Shown here: positions 41,776-50,064 of the stretch, in pieces
Layout: the number at the start of each line of letters is the position of its first letter
Position numbering within the stretch: the first letter of the stretch is position 1
Position numbers and translations under genes: made by a program
Notes under the pieces: generated by a model
Databases searched by the model: none
Seen by the model: only the letters and a program-made list of their open reading frames with translations
Told to the model about the DNA's origin: nothing
From: Alphaproteobacteria bacterium
Lineage (GTDB): Bacteria; Pseudomonadota; Alphaproteobacteria; Bin65
DNA: 64,000 bases
NCBI GenBank assembly: GCA_022819985.1
Contig: JAJEGH010000018.1
Span: 1 to 64,000, forward strand
Reading direction: 5' to 3'

Positions 41776-42432
41776 ATGGCTGAACCGGCGAACCCCGAAC
41801 CGGCGAACCCCGAACCGGTCCCGGCCGCGCCCAGCCGCTGGGTGTCGCGCTTCCTGCCGGCGGCGGAAACGGCGGGCGGCCGTGTCCTCGATCTCGCCGC
41901 CGGGCGCGGGCGCCATGTCCGGCTCGCCCGGTCGCGCGGCTGGCGGGTGACCGCCGTGGACCGGGAGACCGGACCGCTTGCCGCGCTCGCCGCAGAAGAC
42001 GGCGCGATCGCCGTGCTGACAATGGACCTGGAGGCCGGCGCCGCTGCGGATGCGATGCAGACCGTCGGCGCGGCCGGAGCGTTCGATATCGTCGTCGTCT
42101 GCAACTATCTGCACCGCCCGCTGCTGCCGCATTTGCCGGCGCTGCTGAATCCGGGCGGTCGGCTGATCTACGAGACCTTCATGCTCGGCAACGAGGCTTA
42201 CGGCCGGCCGCGCAACCCGGATTTCCTGCTCCGCCCCGGCGAATTGCCGGCGGCCTTCGACGGCCTTCTGACCGTTCTGGCGTTCGAGCAGGGCTACGAG
42301 GCGGCGCCGTCGCCGCGCGTCGTGCAGCGCTATGCCGGGACCGCCGCCCCGGCTCCCGCAGCGCTGCCGCCTGCCGGGGGCGAGAGCGGGACCCGGGGCG
42401 GGACCCGGGGCGGGACCCGGGGCGGAAAATGA
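41776..42432 (+). CDS. Class I SAM-dependent methyltransferase (TehB/UbiE-like)
   Basis: 218 aa. Seen: SRWVSRFLPAAETAGGRVLDLAAGRGRHVRLARSRGW (motif I), VTAVDRETGPLAAL, DIVVVCNYLHRPLLPHL, LNPGGRLIYETFMLGNE and YGRPRNPDFLLRPGEL. Both ends carry tandem repeats: N-terminal EPANPEPANPEP and C-terminal TRGGTRGGTRGGK. Substrate unknown. 116 bp before hisF. Confidence 0.82.
   Translation: MAEPANPEPANPEPVPAAPSRWVSRFLPAAETAGGRVLDLAAGRGRHVRLARSRGWRVTAVDRETGPLAALAAEDGAIAVLTMDLEAGAAADAMQTVGAAGAFDIVVVCNYLHRPLLPHLPALLNPGGRLIYETFMLGNEAYGRPRNPDFLLRPGELPAAFDGLLTVLAFEQGYEAAPSPRVVQRYAGTAAPAPAALPPAGGESGTRGGTRGGTRGGK
41782..41811 (+). repeat. Two perfect 15-bp units at the methyltransferase 5' end
   Basis: GAACCGGCGAACCCC twice, then a partial third, encoding EPANPEPANP after MA. 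Confidence 0.85.
42387..42422 (+). repeat. Three perfect 12-bp units at the methyltransferase 3' end
   Basis: CGGGACCCGGGG three times, encoding GTRGGTRGGTRGG just before the stop. No mismatch between units, so the duplication is recent. Confidence 0.9.
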
Positions 42433-42548
42433 CGCCGCGCCCGGCCGGACTTTCCCTTTCCCGGACTTTCCTTTTCCGGGCCGCTCGCGCATGATCGCGC
42501 CCTTCCGGCGGCCGGGCGCAACGCCGCCGCCGGCCCACCGGTGACGGC

Positions 42549-43400
42549 ATGCTGAAGACCCGCATCATCCCCTGTCTCGATGTCAAGGACGGCCGCGTCG
42601 TCAAGGGCGTGAATTTCGTCGACCTGGTCGATGCCGGCGATCCGGTCGAGCAGGCGAAGCTCTACGACCGGGAAGGCGCGGACGAACTGTGCTTCCTGGA
42701 CATCACGGCGAGCCACGAGAACCGGGACACGATCTACGACGTGGTCGACCGCACGGTCGCCTCCTGCTTCATGCCGGTGACCGTCGGCGGCGGCGTGCGC
42801 GAGGTCGAGGATATCCGCAAGCTGCTGCTCGCCGGAACGGACAAGGTCTCGATCAACACCGCCGCCGTGCGCCGGCCGGAGTTCGTGCAGGAGGCTGCCG
42901 CCAAGTTCGGCAGCCAGTGCATCGTGGTCGCCATCGACGCCAAGCGGGCGGCCACCGGCCCCAACGCCGGCGGCTTCGAGATCTACACCCATGGCGGGCG
43001 CACGCCGACCGGCATCGAAGCCGTCGGCTGGGCGCGTCGCATGGCGGACTACGGCGCCGGCGAACTGCTGCTGACCTCGATGGACCGGGACGGCACCAAG
43101 GCCGGCTTCGACCTGGAACTGACAAGGGCGATCGCCGATGCGGTGCCGGTGCCGGTGATCGCGTCCGGCGGCGTCGGCACGCTCGACCATCTGGTGGAAG
43201 GCGTGACGCAGGGCCGGGCCTCGGCGGTGCTCGCGGCCTCCATCTTCCATTTCGGCACCTTTACGATCGCCGAGGCCAAGGCCCACATGGCGGCGGCCGG
43301 CGTGCCGGTGCGCCCGCACCGGCCGGACCCGGAGCCCGCGGCGGGGCGGGAAGCGGCGGCCCGGAAAGCGGCAATCCGGAAAGCGGAGGTGGCGGCGTGA
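42549..43400 (+). CDS. hisF: Imidazole glycerol phosphate synthase, cyclase subunit
   Basis: 283 aa TIM barrel, making imidazole glycerol phosphate and AICAR in histidine synthesis with HisH. Seen: [87 protein letters not shown] and [13 protein letters not shown]. About 30 residues longer than usual, due to a Pro/Ala/Glu/Lys-rich C-terminal tail with a 15-bp tandem repeat (43361-43390). Overlaps hisE by GTGA. Confidence 0.96.
   Translation: MLKTRIIPCLDVKDGRVVKGVNFVDLVDAGDPVEQAKLYDREGADELCFLDITASHENRDTIYDVVDRTVASCFMPVTVGGGVREVEDIRKLLLAGTDKVSINTAAVRRPEFVQEAAAKFGSQCIVVAIDAKRAATGPNAGGFEIYTHGGRTPTGIEAVGWARRMADYGAGELLLTSMDRDGTKAGFDLELTRAIADAVPVPVIASGGVGTLDHLVEGVTQGRASAVLAASIFHFGTFTIAEAKAHMAAAGVPVRPHRPDPEPAAGREAAARKAAIRKAEVAA
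43361..43390 (+). repeat. Two 15-bp units at the hisF 3' end
   Basis: CCGGAAAGCGGCAAT then CCGGAAAGCGGAGGT. The second unit also forms the Shine-Dalgarno sequence GGAGGT for the hisE start at 43397. Confidence 0.75.
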
Positions 43401-43735
43401 GCGAAAACAGCCCAGAACGGCAGCATGTGCTGGACGCTCTGTTCGCGACCGTCGAGAGCCGGCGCGGCGCCGATCCTGCCTCGTCCTGGACCGCCCGGCT
43501 GCTCGCCGGCGGCGTTCCGGCCGTGGCGAAGAAGACCGGCGAGGAGGCGGTCGAAACCATCCTCGCCGCCATGGCGGAAGACTCCGACGCGCTGGCGGCC
43601 GAGAGCGCCGACCTGCTCTATCATCTGCTGGTGCTGTGGGCGGCCTGCGGCGTGAGCCCGGCGCAGGTGTGGCGCGAACTGGAGCGGCGCGAAGGCACGT
43701 CGGGCATCGCCGAGAAAGCGGCCCGGACGCCGTAG
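43397..43735 (+). CDS. hisE: Phosphoribosyl-ATP diphosphatase
   Basis: 112 aa all-helical MazG-like enzyme, second step of histidine synthesis. Seen: [42 protein letters not shown] and [26 protein letters not shown] with the metal-binding EE and D residues. Start GTG 43397 inside the hisF stop (GTGA). Confidence 0.94.
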   Translation: MSENSPERQHVLDALFATVESRRGADPASSWTARLLAGGVPAVAKKTGEEAVETILAAMAEDSDALAAESADLLYHLLVLWAACGVSPAQVWRELERREGTSGIAEKAARTP

Positions 43736-43767
43736 CGGAACTGATTTCGAAGGAGGCCGGACGGCCG

Positions 43768-44136
43768 ATGAGCTACGATTCGAACAACATCTTCGCCAAA
43801 ATCCTGCGCGGCGAGATTCCGTGCGACCGGGTCCACGAGAACGATCACGCCCTGGCGTTCCGGGACATCAACCCGCAAACGTCGGTCCATGTCCTGGTCA
43901 TCCCGAAAGGCCCCTATGCCGACCTGACCGATTTCGCGGCCAACGCCCCGGCCGATGCGATCGAGGGCTTCGTCCGCGCGGTCGGCGAGACGGCGCAGAT
44001 GCTCGGCATCACGGAAGGCGGCTACCGGGCGCTCACCAACATCGGCGAACACGGCCTGCAGGAGGTGCCGCACTTCCACGTCCACCTGTTCGGCGGCCAG
44101 CCCCTCGGCCGCATGATCAAGCCGCCGGGGAAATAG
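43768..44136 (+). CDS. HIT-family nucleotide hydrolase (HinT-like)
   Basis: 122 aa histidine triad protein. Seen: [72 protein letters not shown] with the HxHxH triad. It hydrolyses adenosine phosphoramidates. AAGGAGG precedes ATG 43768. Adjacent to hisE as in many alphaproteobacteria. Confidence 0.93.
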   Translation: MSYDSNNIFAKILRGEIPCDRVHENDHALAFRDINPQTSVHVLVIPKGPYADLTDFAANAPADAIEGFVRAVGETAQMLGITEGGYRALTNIGEHGLQEVPHFHVHLFGGQPLGRMIKPPGK

Positions 44137-44260
44137 GGGGCGGGTCTACCGGAAGGCCGCGGCGGACCCTGGCTCTGGCGAACTTCTCCGGCCATTCCCC
44201 GCGCGACAGGTCCGGCGCGGTATCCGGGTCGAATTCCCGGTCTTCGGGCGTCTCGTGCAT
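44117..44260 (-). CDS. Small protein, possible truncated antitoxin
   Basis: 47 aa, acidic then basic: MHETPEDREFDPDTAPDL, SRGEWPEKFARARVRRGLPV. The pattern DPDxAPxL...F-A-x(n)-RRG resembles the first third of BrnA/DUF4415-type antitoxins, but the ribbon-helix-helix part is missing and the frame stops after a proline-rich stretch. AAAGGA lies 8 bp before ATG 44260, a good Shine-Dalgarno sequence. It overlaps the HIT gene by 20 bp on the other strand. May be a decayed gene. Confidence 0.35.
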   Translation of the reverse strand: MHETPEDREFDPDTAPDLSRGEWPEKFARARVRRGLPVDPPPISPAA

Positions 44261-44399
44261 CGGTTTCGTCCTTTGCCGCCGTGCGGCACAATCCGCTGCG
44301 AAGCGGATCGAATGTCTGCCGCCGCCGCACCCCCGCCCCCAATTGTATTTCGGACCTCCTCCTCTGAAGAGGGGAAGTGAAATAGAGCGCCTCTCGGGC

Positions 44400-44960
44400 C
44401 TAGTTGTTCGGCGTTTCGCGCGGGGCGTATTTGTTGAGGATGCGCTGCAGCGTGCGCCGGTGCATGTTCAGCCGGCGGGCGGTTTCCGACACGTTGCGGT
44501 CGCACTGCTCGTAGACCCGCTGGATATGCTCCCAGCGCACCCGGTCGGCCGACATCGGGTTTTCCGGCGGCCCCGGCAGCGGCCGGTCGGTGTTGAGCAG
44601 CGCCGCCTCGATCTGGTCGGCGTCGGCCGGTTTGGGCAGATAATCCACGGCGCCGGCCTTCACGGCGGCCACGGCGGTCGCGATATTGCCGTAGCCGGTC
44701 AGCATGATGACCCGGCAATCGGGCTTGACCTCGTGCAGGGCGGCCACGACGTCGAGGCCGCTGCCGTCGCCCAGGCGCAGGTCGATCACCGCATAGTCCG
44801 GCATTTCCGACTTGGCGCAGGCCACGCCCTGGGCGGCGCTCTCCGCCGCCACCACGCTGAAGCCGCGGCGCTCCATCGCCAGGATCAGGCGCTGCCGCAA
44901 GGGGCGGTCGTCGTCGACGACCAGAAGTTTTCCTTTACTGTCCTGCGTGTTCTCCGACAC
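44400..44960 (-). CDS. regA: RegA/ActR/PrrA-family response regulator
   Basis: 186 aa. Receiver: LLVVDDDRPLRQRL, phosphorylated Asp60 in YAVIDLRLGDGSGL, VIMLTGYGNIATAVAAVKAGA, and LPKPAD with the conserved Lys. C-terminal Fis-type HTH: CDRNVSETARRLNMHRRTLQRILNK. The Pro-rich linker (PLPGPPENP) is as in RegA. It controls redox-linked genes (respiration, CO2/N2 fixation, photosynthesis in relatives). Start overlaps the kinase by 26 bp. Confidence 0.93.
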   Translation of the reverse strand: MSENTQDSKGKLLVVDDDRPLRQRLILAMERRGFSVVAAESAAQGVACAKSEMPDYAVIDLRLGDGSGLDVVAALHEVKPDCRVIMLTGYGNIATAVAAVKAGAVDYLPKPADADQIEAALLNTDRPLPGPPENPMSADRVRWEHIQRVYEQCDRNVSETARRLNMHRRTLQRILNKYAPRETPNN

Positions 44961-46299
44961 GTCCGGTCTCCGAAGTTGCGTGTTCGAGCTCCCGGCGCGG
45001 CCAGGTTATCCGAACGATGGCGCCGGCCCCCCACCAGTCCCACCAATCCTGATTGGCGAACCGGAGTGTGGCGCCCGTACGATTGAGCAGATTCTGGGCG
45101 ATGAACACGCCCAGCCCCATATGCTCGCCTTCGCCGTCCGCACCGGCACGGGTTGAAACATAAGGCTCGCCGAGGCGGTCTAGCAAGTGCGCCGAGAATC
45201 CCGGCCCGTCGTCGATGATCTCGACGGTCACCGTCTCCGCGTCCCAGCGCGCCCGCAGGATGACTTCGGAGTCGGCGAACTGGATGGCGTTCTGGATCAG
45301 GGTGCCGACGGCGCGCAGGAATTCCGGACTGCGGGTCAGCACCGGTTCGGGGCTGCCCGGCGCTTCGCCGACCGCGCGGAAATCGTGGGTGAGGTTGACC
45401 GTTCCGGTGAGATACGGCCGGGCGGCCTCCTCGAGCATGGTGCCGAGCGGCAGCCGGCTGTAGGGCTCGCCGCCCTCGGTCTCGGGCTTGCGGCTCAACT
45501 CCATCAGGATTTCGCGGCAGCGCGCGGTCTGTTCCAGAATCAGCTCGACATCGTCGGCCATCGGGCTGCCCGGCTTCAGGTCGTGGCTCAGCTCCTTGGC
45601 CGTCACCGCGATCGTCGCGAGCGGCGTGCCGAGTTCGTGGGCCGCCGCTGCGGCCAGCCCGCCGAGCGACGACAGGCGCTGTTCGTGCTCCAGCGCGACC
45701 TGCGCCGCGTTCAGCGCGTCCTGCATCCGGCGGCCCTCCTCGGCGACGCTGCCGACGAAGGCGGCGATGAACAGGCCGCCGATCACCAGGGCCTGCCACA
45801 CGCCCAGAATATAGAAGACCGGCAGTTCGAGCAGCGGCTCCGGCCCGGGCAGCGGTTCGTAGCGGAAGGCCAGCACGCTGATGCAGACCGCGACCAGCAG
45901 GCCGAGGCTGAGCGTGCTGATGCGCGACAGGACGGAGGCCGAGACCACCACCGAGGCAAGGAGCATCACGGAGAACGGATTCTGCAGGCCGCCGGTGAGA
46001 TAGAGCAGGGTCGAAAGCTGCAGGATATCGTAGGTCAGCCAGAGCGCCGCCCCCCGGTCGGACAGCGTGCCGCTCATCGGCCGGGTCAGCATGATGCCGA
46101 TATTGACGGCCGCCGACATGGCGACCGTCGCCAAGCAGGCGAGCAGCGGTAACGGATAGTTCAGGCCGAAATTGACGATGACCAGCGCCGCCAACTGTCC
46201 GCCGACGGCGAACCACCTTATGTAGACAAGCGTCCGCAGGCGGACCCGCCCGGTTCCCGGAGCGGCAAGGCGGCGGATCGCGGCGAGTTTGGCTCTCAT
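44935..46299 (-). CDS. regB: RegB/ActS/PrrB-family redox sensor histidine kinase
   Basis: 454 aa. Six membrane helices in the N-terminal half, quinone-sensing GGLQNPF motif (103-109), H-box AAAAHELGTPLATI (His221), redox-active Cys261 in ARCREILMEL, then N-box LIQNAIQFA, G1 IIDDGPGF and G2 HMGLGVFIAQNLL. These three hallmarks (GGxxNPF, H-box, Cys) identify RegB. It phosphorylates RegA when the quinone pool is reduced. ATG 46299 is preferred; the upstream frame is a shadow of the divergent ABC gene. Confidence 0.94.
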   Translation of the reverse strand: MRAKLAAIRRLAAPGTGRVRLRTLVYIRWFAVGGQLAALVIVNFGLNYPLPLLACLATVAMSAAVNIGIMLTRPMSGTLSDRGAALWLTYDILQLSTLLYLTGGLQNPFSVMLLASVVVSASVLSRISTLSLGLLVAVCISVLAFRYEPLPGPEPLLELPVFYILGVWQALVIGGLFIAAFVGSVAEEGRRMQDALNAAQVALEHEQRLSSLGGLAAAAAHELGTPLATIAVTAKELSHDLKPGSPMADDVELILEQTARCREILMELSRKPETEGGEPYSRLPLGTMLEEAARPYLTGTVNLTHDFRAVGEAPGSPEPVLTRSPEFLRAVGTLIQNAIQFADSEVILRARWDAETVTVEIIDDGPGFSAHLLDRLGEPYVSTRAGADGEGEHMGLGVFIAQNLLNRTGATLRFANQDWWDWWGAGAIVRITWPRRELEHATSETGRVGEHAGQ

Positions 46300-46455
46300 C
46301 GTCCGGTTGTTTCGGCCCCTTCGGGGGCGGGCGGCTTCCGGGGGCGAATCGCTTTCGGGCCCGACCGCCCGGAACGGAATCCAGTACTGACGAAGACAGG
46401 CGATGTTCGCAAGGCGATTGATGCAGTTCCGGGCCGCAAGCCCGTTCGAAAGGCG
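46300..46455. promoter_or_regulatory. Divergent promoter region regB / ABC transporter
   Basis: 156 bp between divergent starts. No clear -35/-10 pair or dyad is visible; only the orientation of the flanking genes supports promoter content. Confidence 0.35.
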
Positions 46456-47277
46456 GTGAGCGCGGCCCCGGCCGAAGGGCCGCCCGCCGCCATCCGGGTT
46501 TCCAAACTGACCAAATCCTACGACGACGTGCTGGCCGTCAACCGCCTGTCGTTCAGCGTGCCGGCCGGCGCGACGGCGGCGCTGCTCGGCGGCAACGGCG
46601 CCGGCAAGACGACGACGATCTCCATGATCCTGGGCCTGCTCCTGCCGACCCGGGGGCGGATTTCGGTGCTCGGCGTCGACATGCTGAAACGCCGTTACGA
46701 CGCCCTGCCGCGGATGAATTTCTCCTCGCCCTATGTCGATCTGCCCAAGCGGCTGAGCGCGCGGGAAAACCTGATGGTTTACGCCCGGCTCTACGGCCTG
46801 CGCCGGCCGGCGCGCCGGATCGGCGAACTGGCCGAAGAACTGGACCTCACCGCCTTCATGAACCGGCCGAGCGGCACGCTTTCCGCCGGGCAGCGCACCC
46901 GCCTGGCGCTGGCCAAGGCACTGCTCAACGAACCGGACGTGCTGCTGCTCGACGAGCCGACCGCCTCCCTCGACCCGGATACCGGCGACCGGATCCGGAC
47001 CTACCTGGAGGCCTACCGGGACAGCCGCCGCGCCACCATCCTGCTCGCGTCGCACAACATGGCCGAGGTCGAGCGCCTGTGCAGCCGGGTGATGATGATG
47101 CGCGCCGGCCGGATTGTCGACGAGGGCAGCCCGGCCGAGCTGATCCGACGCTACGGCCGGGCCAATCTGGAGGACGTTTTCCTCGATATCGCGCGCGACC
47201 GGCGCCGCGCGGACCGCGGCCCCGAACGGACGGGCCCCGAACGGACGGGCCCCGAACGAACAGGAAGGGCGGCATGA
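46456..47277 (+). CDS. ABC-2 type transporter, ATP-binding protein
   Basis: 273 aa. Seen: Walker A LLGGNGAGKTTTISMILGLL, signature TLSAGQRTRLALAKAL, Walker B VLLLDEPTASLD and LASHNMAEVERLC. The sequence is of the NodI/YadG export group. GTG 46456 with GAAAGG before it. The C-terminus ends in three GPERT repeats (47218-47262). Its TGA overlaps the permease ATG (ATGA). Confidence 0.9.
   Translation: MSAAPAEGPPAAIRVSKLTKSYDDVLAVNRLSFSVPAGATAALLGGNGAGKTTTISMILGLLLPTRGRISVLGVDMLKRRYDALPRMNFSSPYVDLPKRLSARENLMVYARLYGLRRPARRIGELAEELDLTAFMNRPSGTLSAGQRTRLALAKALLNEPDVLLLDEPTASLDPDTGDRIRTYLEAYRDSRRATILLASHNMAEVERLCSRVMMMRAGRIVDEGSPAELIRRYGRANLEDVFLDIARDRRRADRGPERTGPERTGPERTGRAA
47218..47262 (+). repeat. 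Three 15-bp units at the ABC ATPase 3' end
   Basis: GGCCCCGAACGGACG twice perfectly and once as GGCCCCGAACGAACA, encoding GPERT-GPERT-GPERT directly before the terminal GRAA. Confidence 0.9.
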
Positions 47278-48110
47278 GCGCCGCCGACGCGAAGCTCGCC
47301 GGCACGAAAGGCCCGGCCGCGGCCTGGCGGCGCATGCAGGCGATGGTCCTGCGCTACGTCTATCTCTACCGCGGATCGTGGCCTCGGATTCTGGAACTCG
47401 CCTACTGGCCGACCCTGCAGATGATCATGTGGGGTTTCCTGACGATCTTCCTGGCCAGCAAGTCCGGCTTTTTCGTCCAGGCCGCCGGCGTGCTGATCGC
47501 CGCCGTCCTGCTGTGGGACGTGCTGTTCCGTTCGTCCCTCGGGGTCAGCCTGTCCTTCCTCGAGGAAATGTGGTCGCGCAATCTCGGCCATATCTTCGTC
47601 AGCCCTCTGCGGCCGGGCGAATTTGTCGCCGCGCTCACCCTGATGTCGCTGCTTCGCGTGCTGATCGGCATCGTTCCGGCGTCGCTGCTCGCGATCTGGC
47701 TGTATGCCTATTCGATCTTCGATATGGGGCTGCCGCTGGTCGCCTTCTTCGCCAACCTCCAGGTCATGGGCTGGTCGTTCGGGCTGATCGTGTGCGGCCT
47801 GCTGATGCGCTACGGCCTGGGCGCGGAAAGCATCGCCTGGTTCGCGATTTTCGCCATCGCCCCGTTCAGCGCCATCTACTATCCGCTCTCGGTTATGCCG
47901 GACTGGCTGCAATGGATCGCGGGCGTCCTGCCGTCGACCCATGTTTTCGAAGGCATGCGGTCCGTCCTGGTCGAAAAGACCTTCCGCACCGACCTGCTGA
48001 TCAACGCCGTCGCCCTGAACGCCGCCTACCTTTCGGTGGCCGTCGCGGTGTTCCTGCGTTTCTTCCGCTCGGCGCGCGAACGCGGCCTGATCCTCCAGAT
48101 CGGGGAGTAG
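47274..48110 (+). CDS. ABC-2 type transporter permease
   Basis: 278 aa with six predicted helices. Seen: ILELAYWPTLQMIMWGFLTIF, SFLEEMWSRNLGHIFVSPLRPGEFVAALTL (the ABC-2 coupling region) and FSAIYYPLSVMPDWLQWIAGVLPSTHVFEGMRSVL. Forms an exporter with the coupled ATPase; cargo unknown, polysaccharide or lipid likely. Confidence 0.88.
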   Translation: MSAADAKLAGTKGPAAAWRRMQAMVLRYVYLYRGSWPRILELAYWPTLQMIMWGFLTIFLASKSGFFVQAAGVLIAAVLLWDVLFRSSLGVSLSFLEEMWSRNLGHIFVSPLRPGEFVAALTLMSLLRVLIGIVPASLLAIWLYAYSIFDMGLPLVAFFANLQVMGWSFGLIVCGLLMRYGLGAESIAWFAIFAIAPFSAIYYPLSVMPDWLQWIAGVLPSTHVFEGMRSVLVEKTFRTDLLINAVALNAAYLSVAVAVFLRFFRSARERGLILQIGE

Positions 48111-48200
48111 CGGGCGGCGGCCGAAGGGCAAGGCAGCCGCCCGGTCCTGTCGGGAGCGGGCAGGATGGCTTATAGTGCGGTGCGAAGCGCTCGTCCGGCC

Positions 48201-48244
48201 CCGGTCTGCATCCGGTCTGCATCCGGTCTGCCATCGGTCTGCCC
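48201..48244. repeat. Four 11-bp tandem units in a gene-free stretch
   Basis: CCGGTCTGCAT twice, then CCGGTCTGCCA and TCGGTCTGCCC. It lies between the ABC permease and the CobS-like gene; period 11 is not a multiple of three. Confidence 0.85.
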
Positions 48245-48298
48245 CCGGTGTGGACAGGCGGGGACGGCCCGGCCGGGCACAGAGGAAGCGGAGCAGCG

Positions 48299-49177
48299 AT
48301 GACCGACGACCGGGACCGCGACGACGATCCGGAAGCCTGGAGGGGCTTGTCGGGGCTGGGCCTGTCGGGACGGCATGACGGCGACGGCCCGCCCGGCGGC
48401 GGCTGGTTCCGCGACTGCCGCAACGCCGCCATCGTCCTGACCGGGTGGCCGCTCGGCCGGCGCGGCGAGATCGGCCGGGCCGCCGCGGCGGACAGCCGCC
48501 GCGCCTTCGTCCCGGTCGGCCTGGCGCTCGGCCTGGCCGCCGCCCCGGTCGGCTGGCTGGCCGACGGCCTCGGCCTGCACATCTTCGGCGCGGCCGTCTT
48601 CGCCGCGGCGACGGTCGTCATCCTGACCAGCGCGCGGGCCGAAAGCGGCGCCGCCGCCGCGGCCGCCGACCTGGCCGGAACCGAAGCCGGCTCCGACCGG
48701 CGCTTCGCGCTGATCGCCGGCTGCGTCGGCGCCATCCTGCTCGCCCGCGTCGCCGGGCTGAGCGCCATTGCGAGCCTCGCAGACATGCTGGGCGCGCTGA
48801 TCGCCGCGCAGGTCCTGTCGGCGGCGACGATGGCGCTGGCGACGCTGCCCGTGACTGCCGGAGCCGCCCGGACCGGCGAGAGCGCCGGCGAGAGCGACCC
48901 GCTGTTCGGTCCCCAAAGCAACGGGAAGCGAGACGGGGAACGCAACGGGGGCGGCAGCGTCGCGCTGTGGACCGGCGCCGCCGCGGCCCTGCTGCTCGCC
49001 ATCCTGTTCCTCGGCGTGTGGACCGGCCTGCTGGCCTACGCCGCGGCCCTGCTGGTTGCCGGGCTGGTCTGGGGCTCGGCGGAAATTTGCGGGATGCCGC
49101 GGGACCGGAATTTCCTGTACACGATCCGCATCAAGACGGAACTGGCGGTCATCGTCACGGTCGCCGCCGCCCTGTAA
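48299..49177 (+). CDS. Divergent CobS-like membrane protein lacking the catalytic motif
   Basis: 292 aa, about six helices. The helix pattern and position resemble adenosylcobinamide-GDP ribazoletransferase: FVPVGLALGLAAAPVGWLADGLGLH, then VVILTSARAESGAAAAAAD where CobS normally has LTGxxHxDGLADxxDG, and a C-terminal IRIKTELAVIVTVAAAL like the CobS end. The metal-binding Asp residues are absent, so normal ribazole transfer is unlikely. Followed 34 bp later by a CobC-like phosphatase, which supports cobamide ancestry. Tandem GESAGES at 48875-48898. Assignment is tentative. Confidence 0.55.
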   Translation: MTDDRDRDDDPEAWRGLSGLGLSGRHDGDGPPGGGWFRDCRNAAIVLTGWPLGRRGEIGRAAAADSRRAFVPVGLALGLAAAPVGWLADGLGLHIFGAAVFAAATVVILTSARAESGAAAAAADLAGTEAGSDRRFALIAGCVGAILLARVAGLSAIASLADMLGALIAAQVLSAATMALATLPVTAGAARTGESAGESDPLFGPQSNGKRDGERNGGGSVALWTGAAAALLLAILFLGVWTGLLAYAAALLVAGLVWGSAEICGMPRDRNFLYTIRIKTELAVIVTVAAAL

Positions 49178-49211
49178 CTGCATTCAAATTACCGCATTCA
49201 AGGCTTCCCCC

Positions 49212-49844
49212 ATGAGCGTAACCGTAACCCGGTGGTGGTGGATCCGCCACGCGCCGGTGATCGACGACGGCGGCTGCTTCTACGGTCAGGCGGACCTGGC
49301 GGCCGATACCGGCGACATAGCGGCCCACCGCGCGCTGGCCGAAGCGCTGCCGCCGGATGCGGTGTGGGTTTCCTCCCATCTCCGGCGCACCCGCCAGACC
49401 GCCGCCGCCATCGGCGCGGCCGGCTATCCGCTGCCCGAGGTAACGCCGCACCGGGATCTGGCCGAGCAGCATTTCGGCGACTGGCAGGGCGAGCCGCGGG
49501 CGCCGTTCTACGAGAAGTATGGCGGCTTTCGGGATTTCTGGATGTTGGTTCTCGACCGGGCGCCGCCCAGCGGCGAGAGCTTCGGCGATCTGCGCATCCG
49601 GATCGGCGCCGCGGTGCAGCGGCTGTCCGCCGAGCATCGCGGGCGCAACATCGTCGCGGTCGCCCACGGCGGGACGATCCGCGCCGCCATCGTCGGCGGC
49701 CTCGACCTGCCGTCGCCGCTGGCGCTCAGCCTGACCATCGGCAACAGCTCCCTGACCCAGCTCGACCTGGTCGAAGAGCCCGGCCGCGGCGCACGCTGGG
49801 TCCTCAACCTGCTCAACGGATACGGCGTCGCCGGATTGCGCTGA
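49212..49844 (+). CDS. Histidine phosphatase family protein (CobC-like)
   Basis: 210 aa. Seen: WWWIRHAPVIDDGGCFYGQADL (RHA in place of RHG), VWVSSHLRRTRQTAAAIG, EQHFGDWQGEPRAPFYE, PPSGESFGDL and VAVAHGGTIRAAI. The RHAPV variant and YGQADL segment are typical of alpha-ribazole phosphatase CobC in alphaproteobacteria. It would dephosphorylate alpha-ribazole 5'-phosphate in the lower cobamide ligand pathway. A general phosphatase is possible. Confidence 0.82.
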   Translation: MSVTVTRWWWIRHAPVIDDGGCFYGQADLAADTGDIAAHRALAEALPPDAVWVSSHLRRTRQTAAAIGAAGYPLPEVTPHRDLAEQHFGDWQGEPRAPFYEKYGGFRDFWMLVLDRAPPSGESFGDLRIRIGAAVQRLSAEHRGRNIVAVAHGGTIRAAIVGGLDLPSPLALSLTIGNSSLTQLDLVEEPGRGARWVLNLLNGYGVAGLR

Positions 49845-49961
49845 CGCCGGTTCCGGACCCGCCGGCCGGGAAGCCCTGGCCCGCCGGCCGGAATCGGTTC
49901 CGTAACGACGGAAACCGCCCTGACCGCCCTGACTGGTTGTGCAATGCGCCGCCGCGTGGTT

Positions 49962-49976
49962 TGTTGCACTGCAACA
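49962..49976. promoter_or_regulatory. PhaR-like palindrome before phaZ
   Basis: TGTTGCACTGCAACA, a perfect 7-bp inverted repeat around one base. A related half, TTGTGCAATGC, lies 25 bp upstream (about 49937). PhaR, the PHB-granule repressor of alphaproteobacteria, binds TGC/GCA dyads. The site is 90 bp before phaZ. No phaR gene is in the window. Confidence 0.5.
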
Positions 49977-50064
49977 GGGCCGTCGCGCGCCCTGCGTCAC
50001 GGGAACCGTTCGATAGCCGAAACTGCAGCGGCGCAGGGGCCGCATTCTTGGGGCCGCATTCTTC

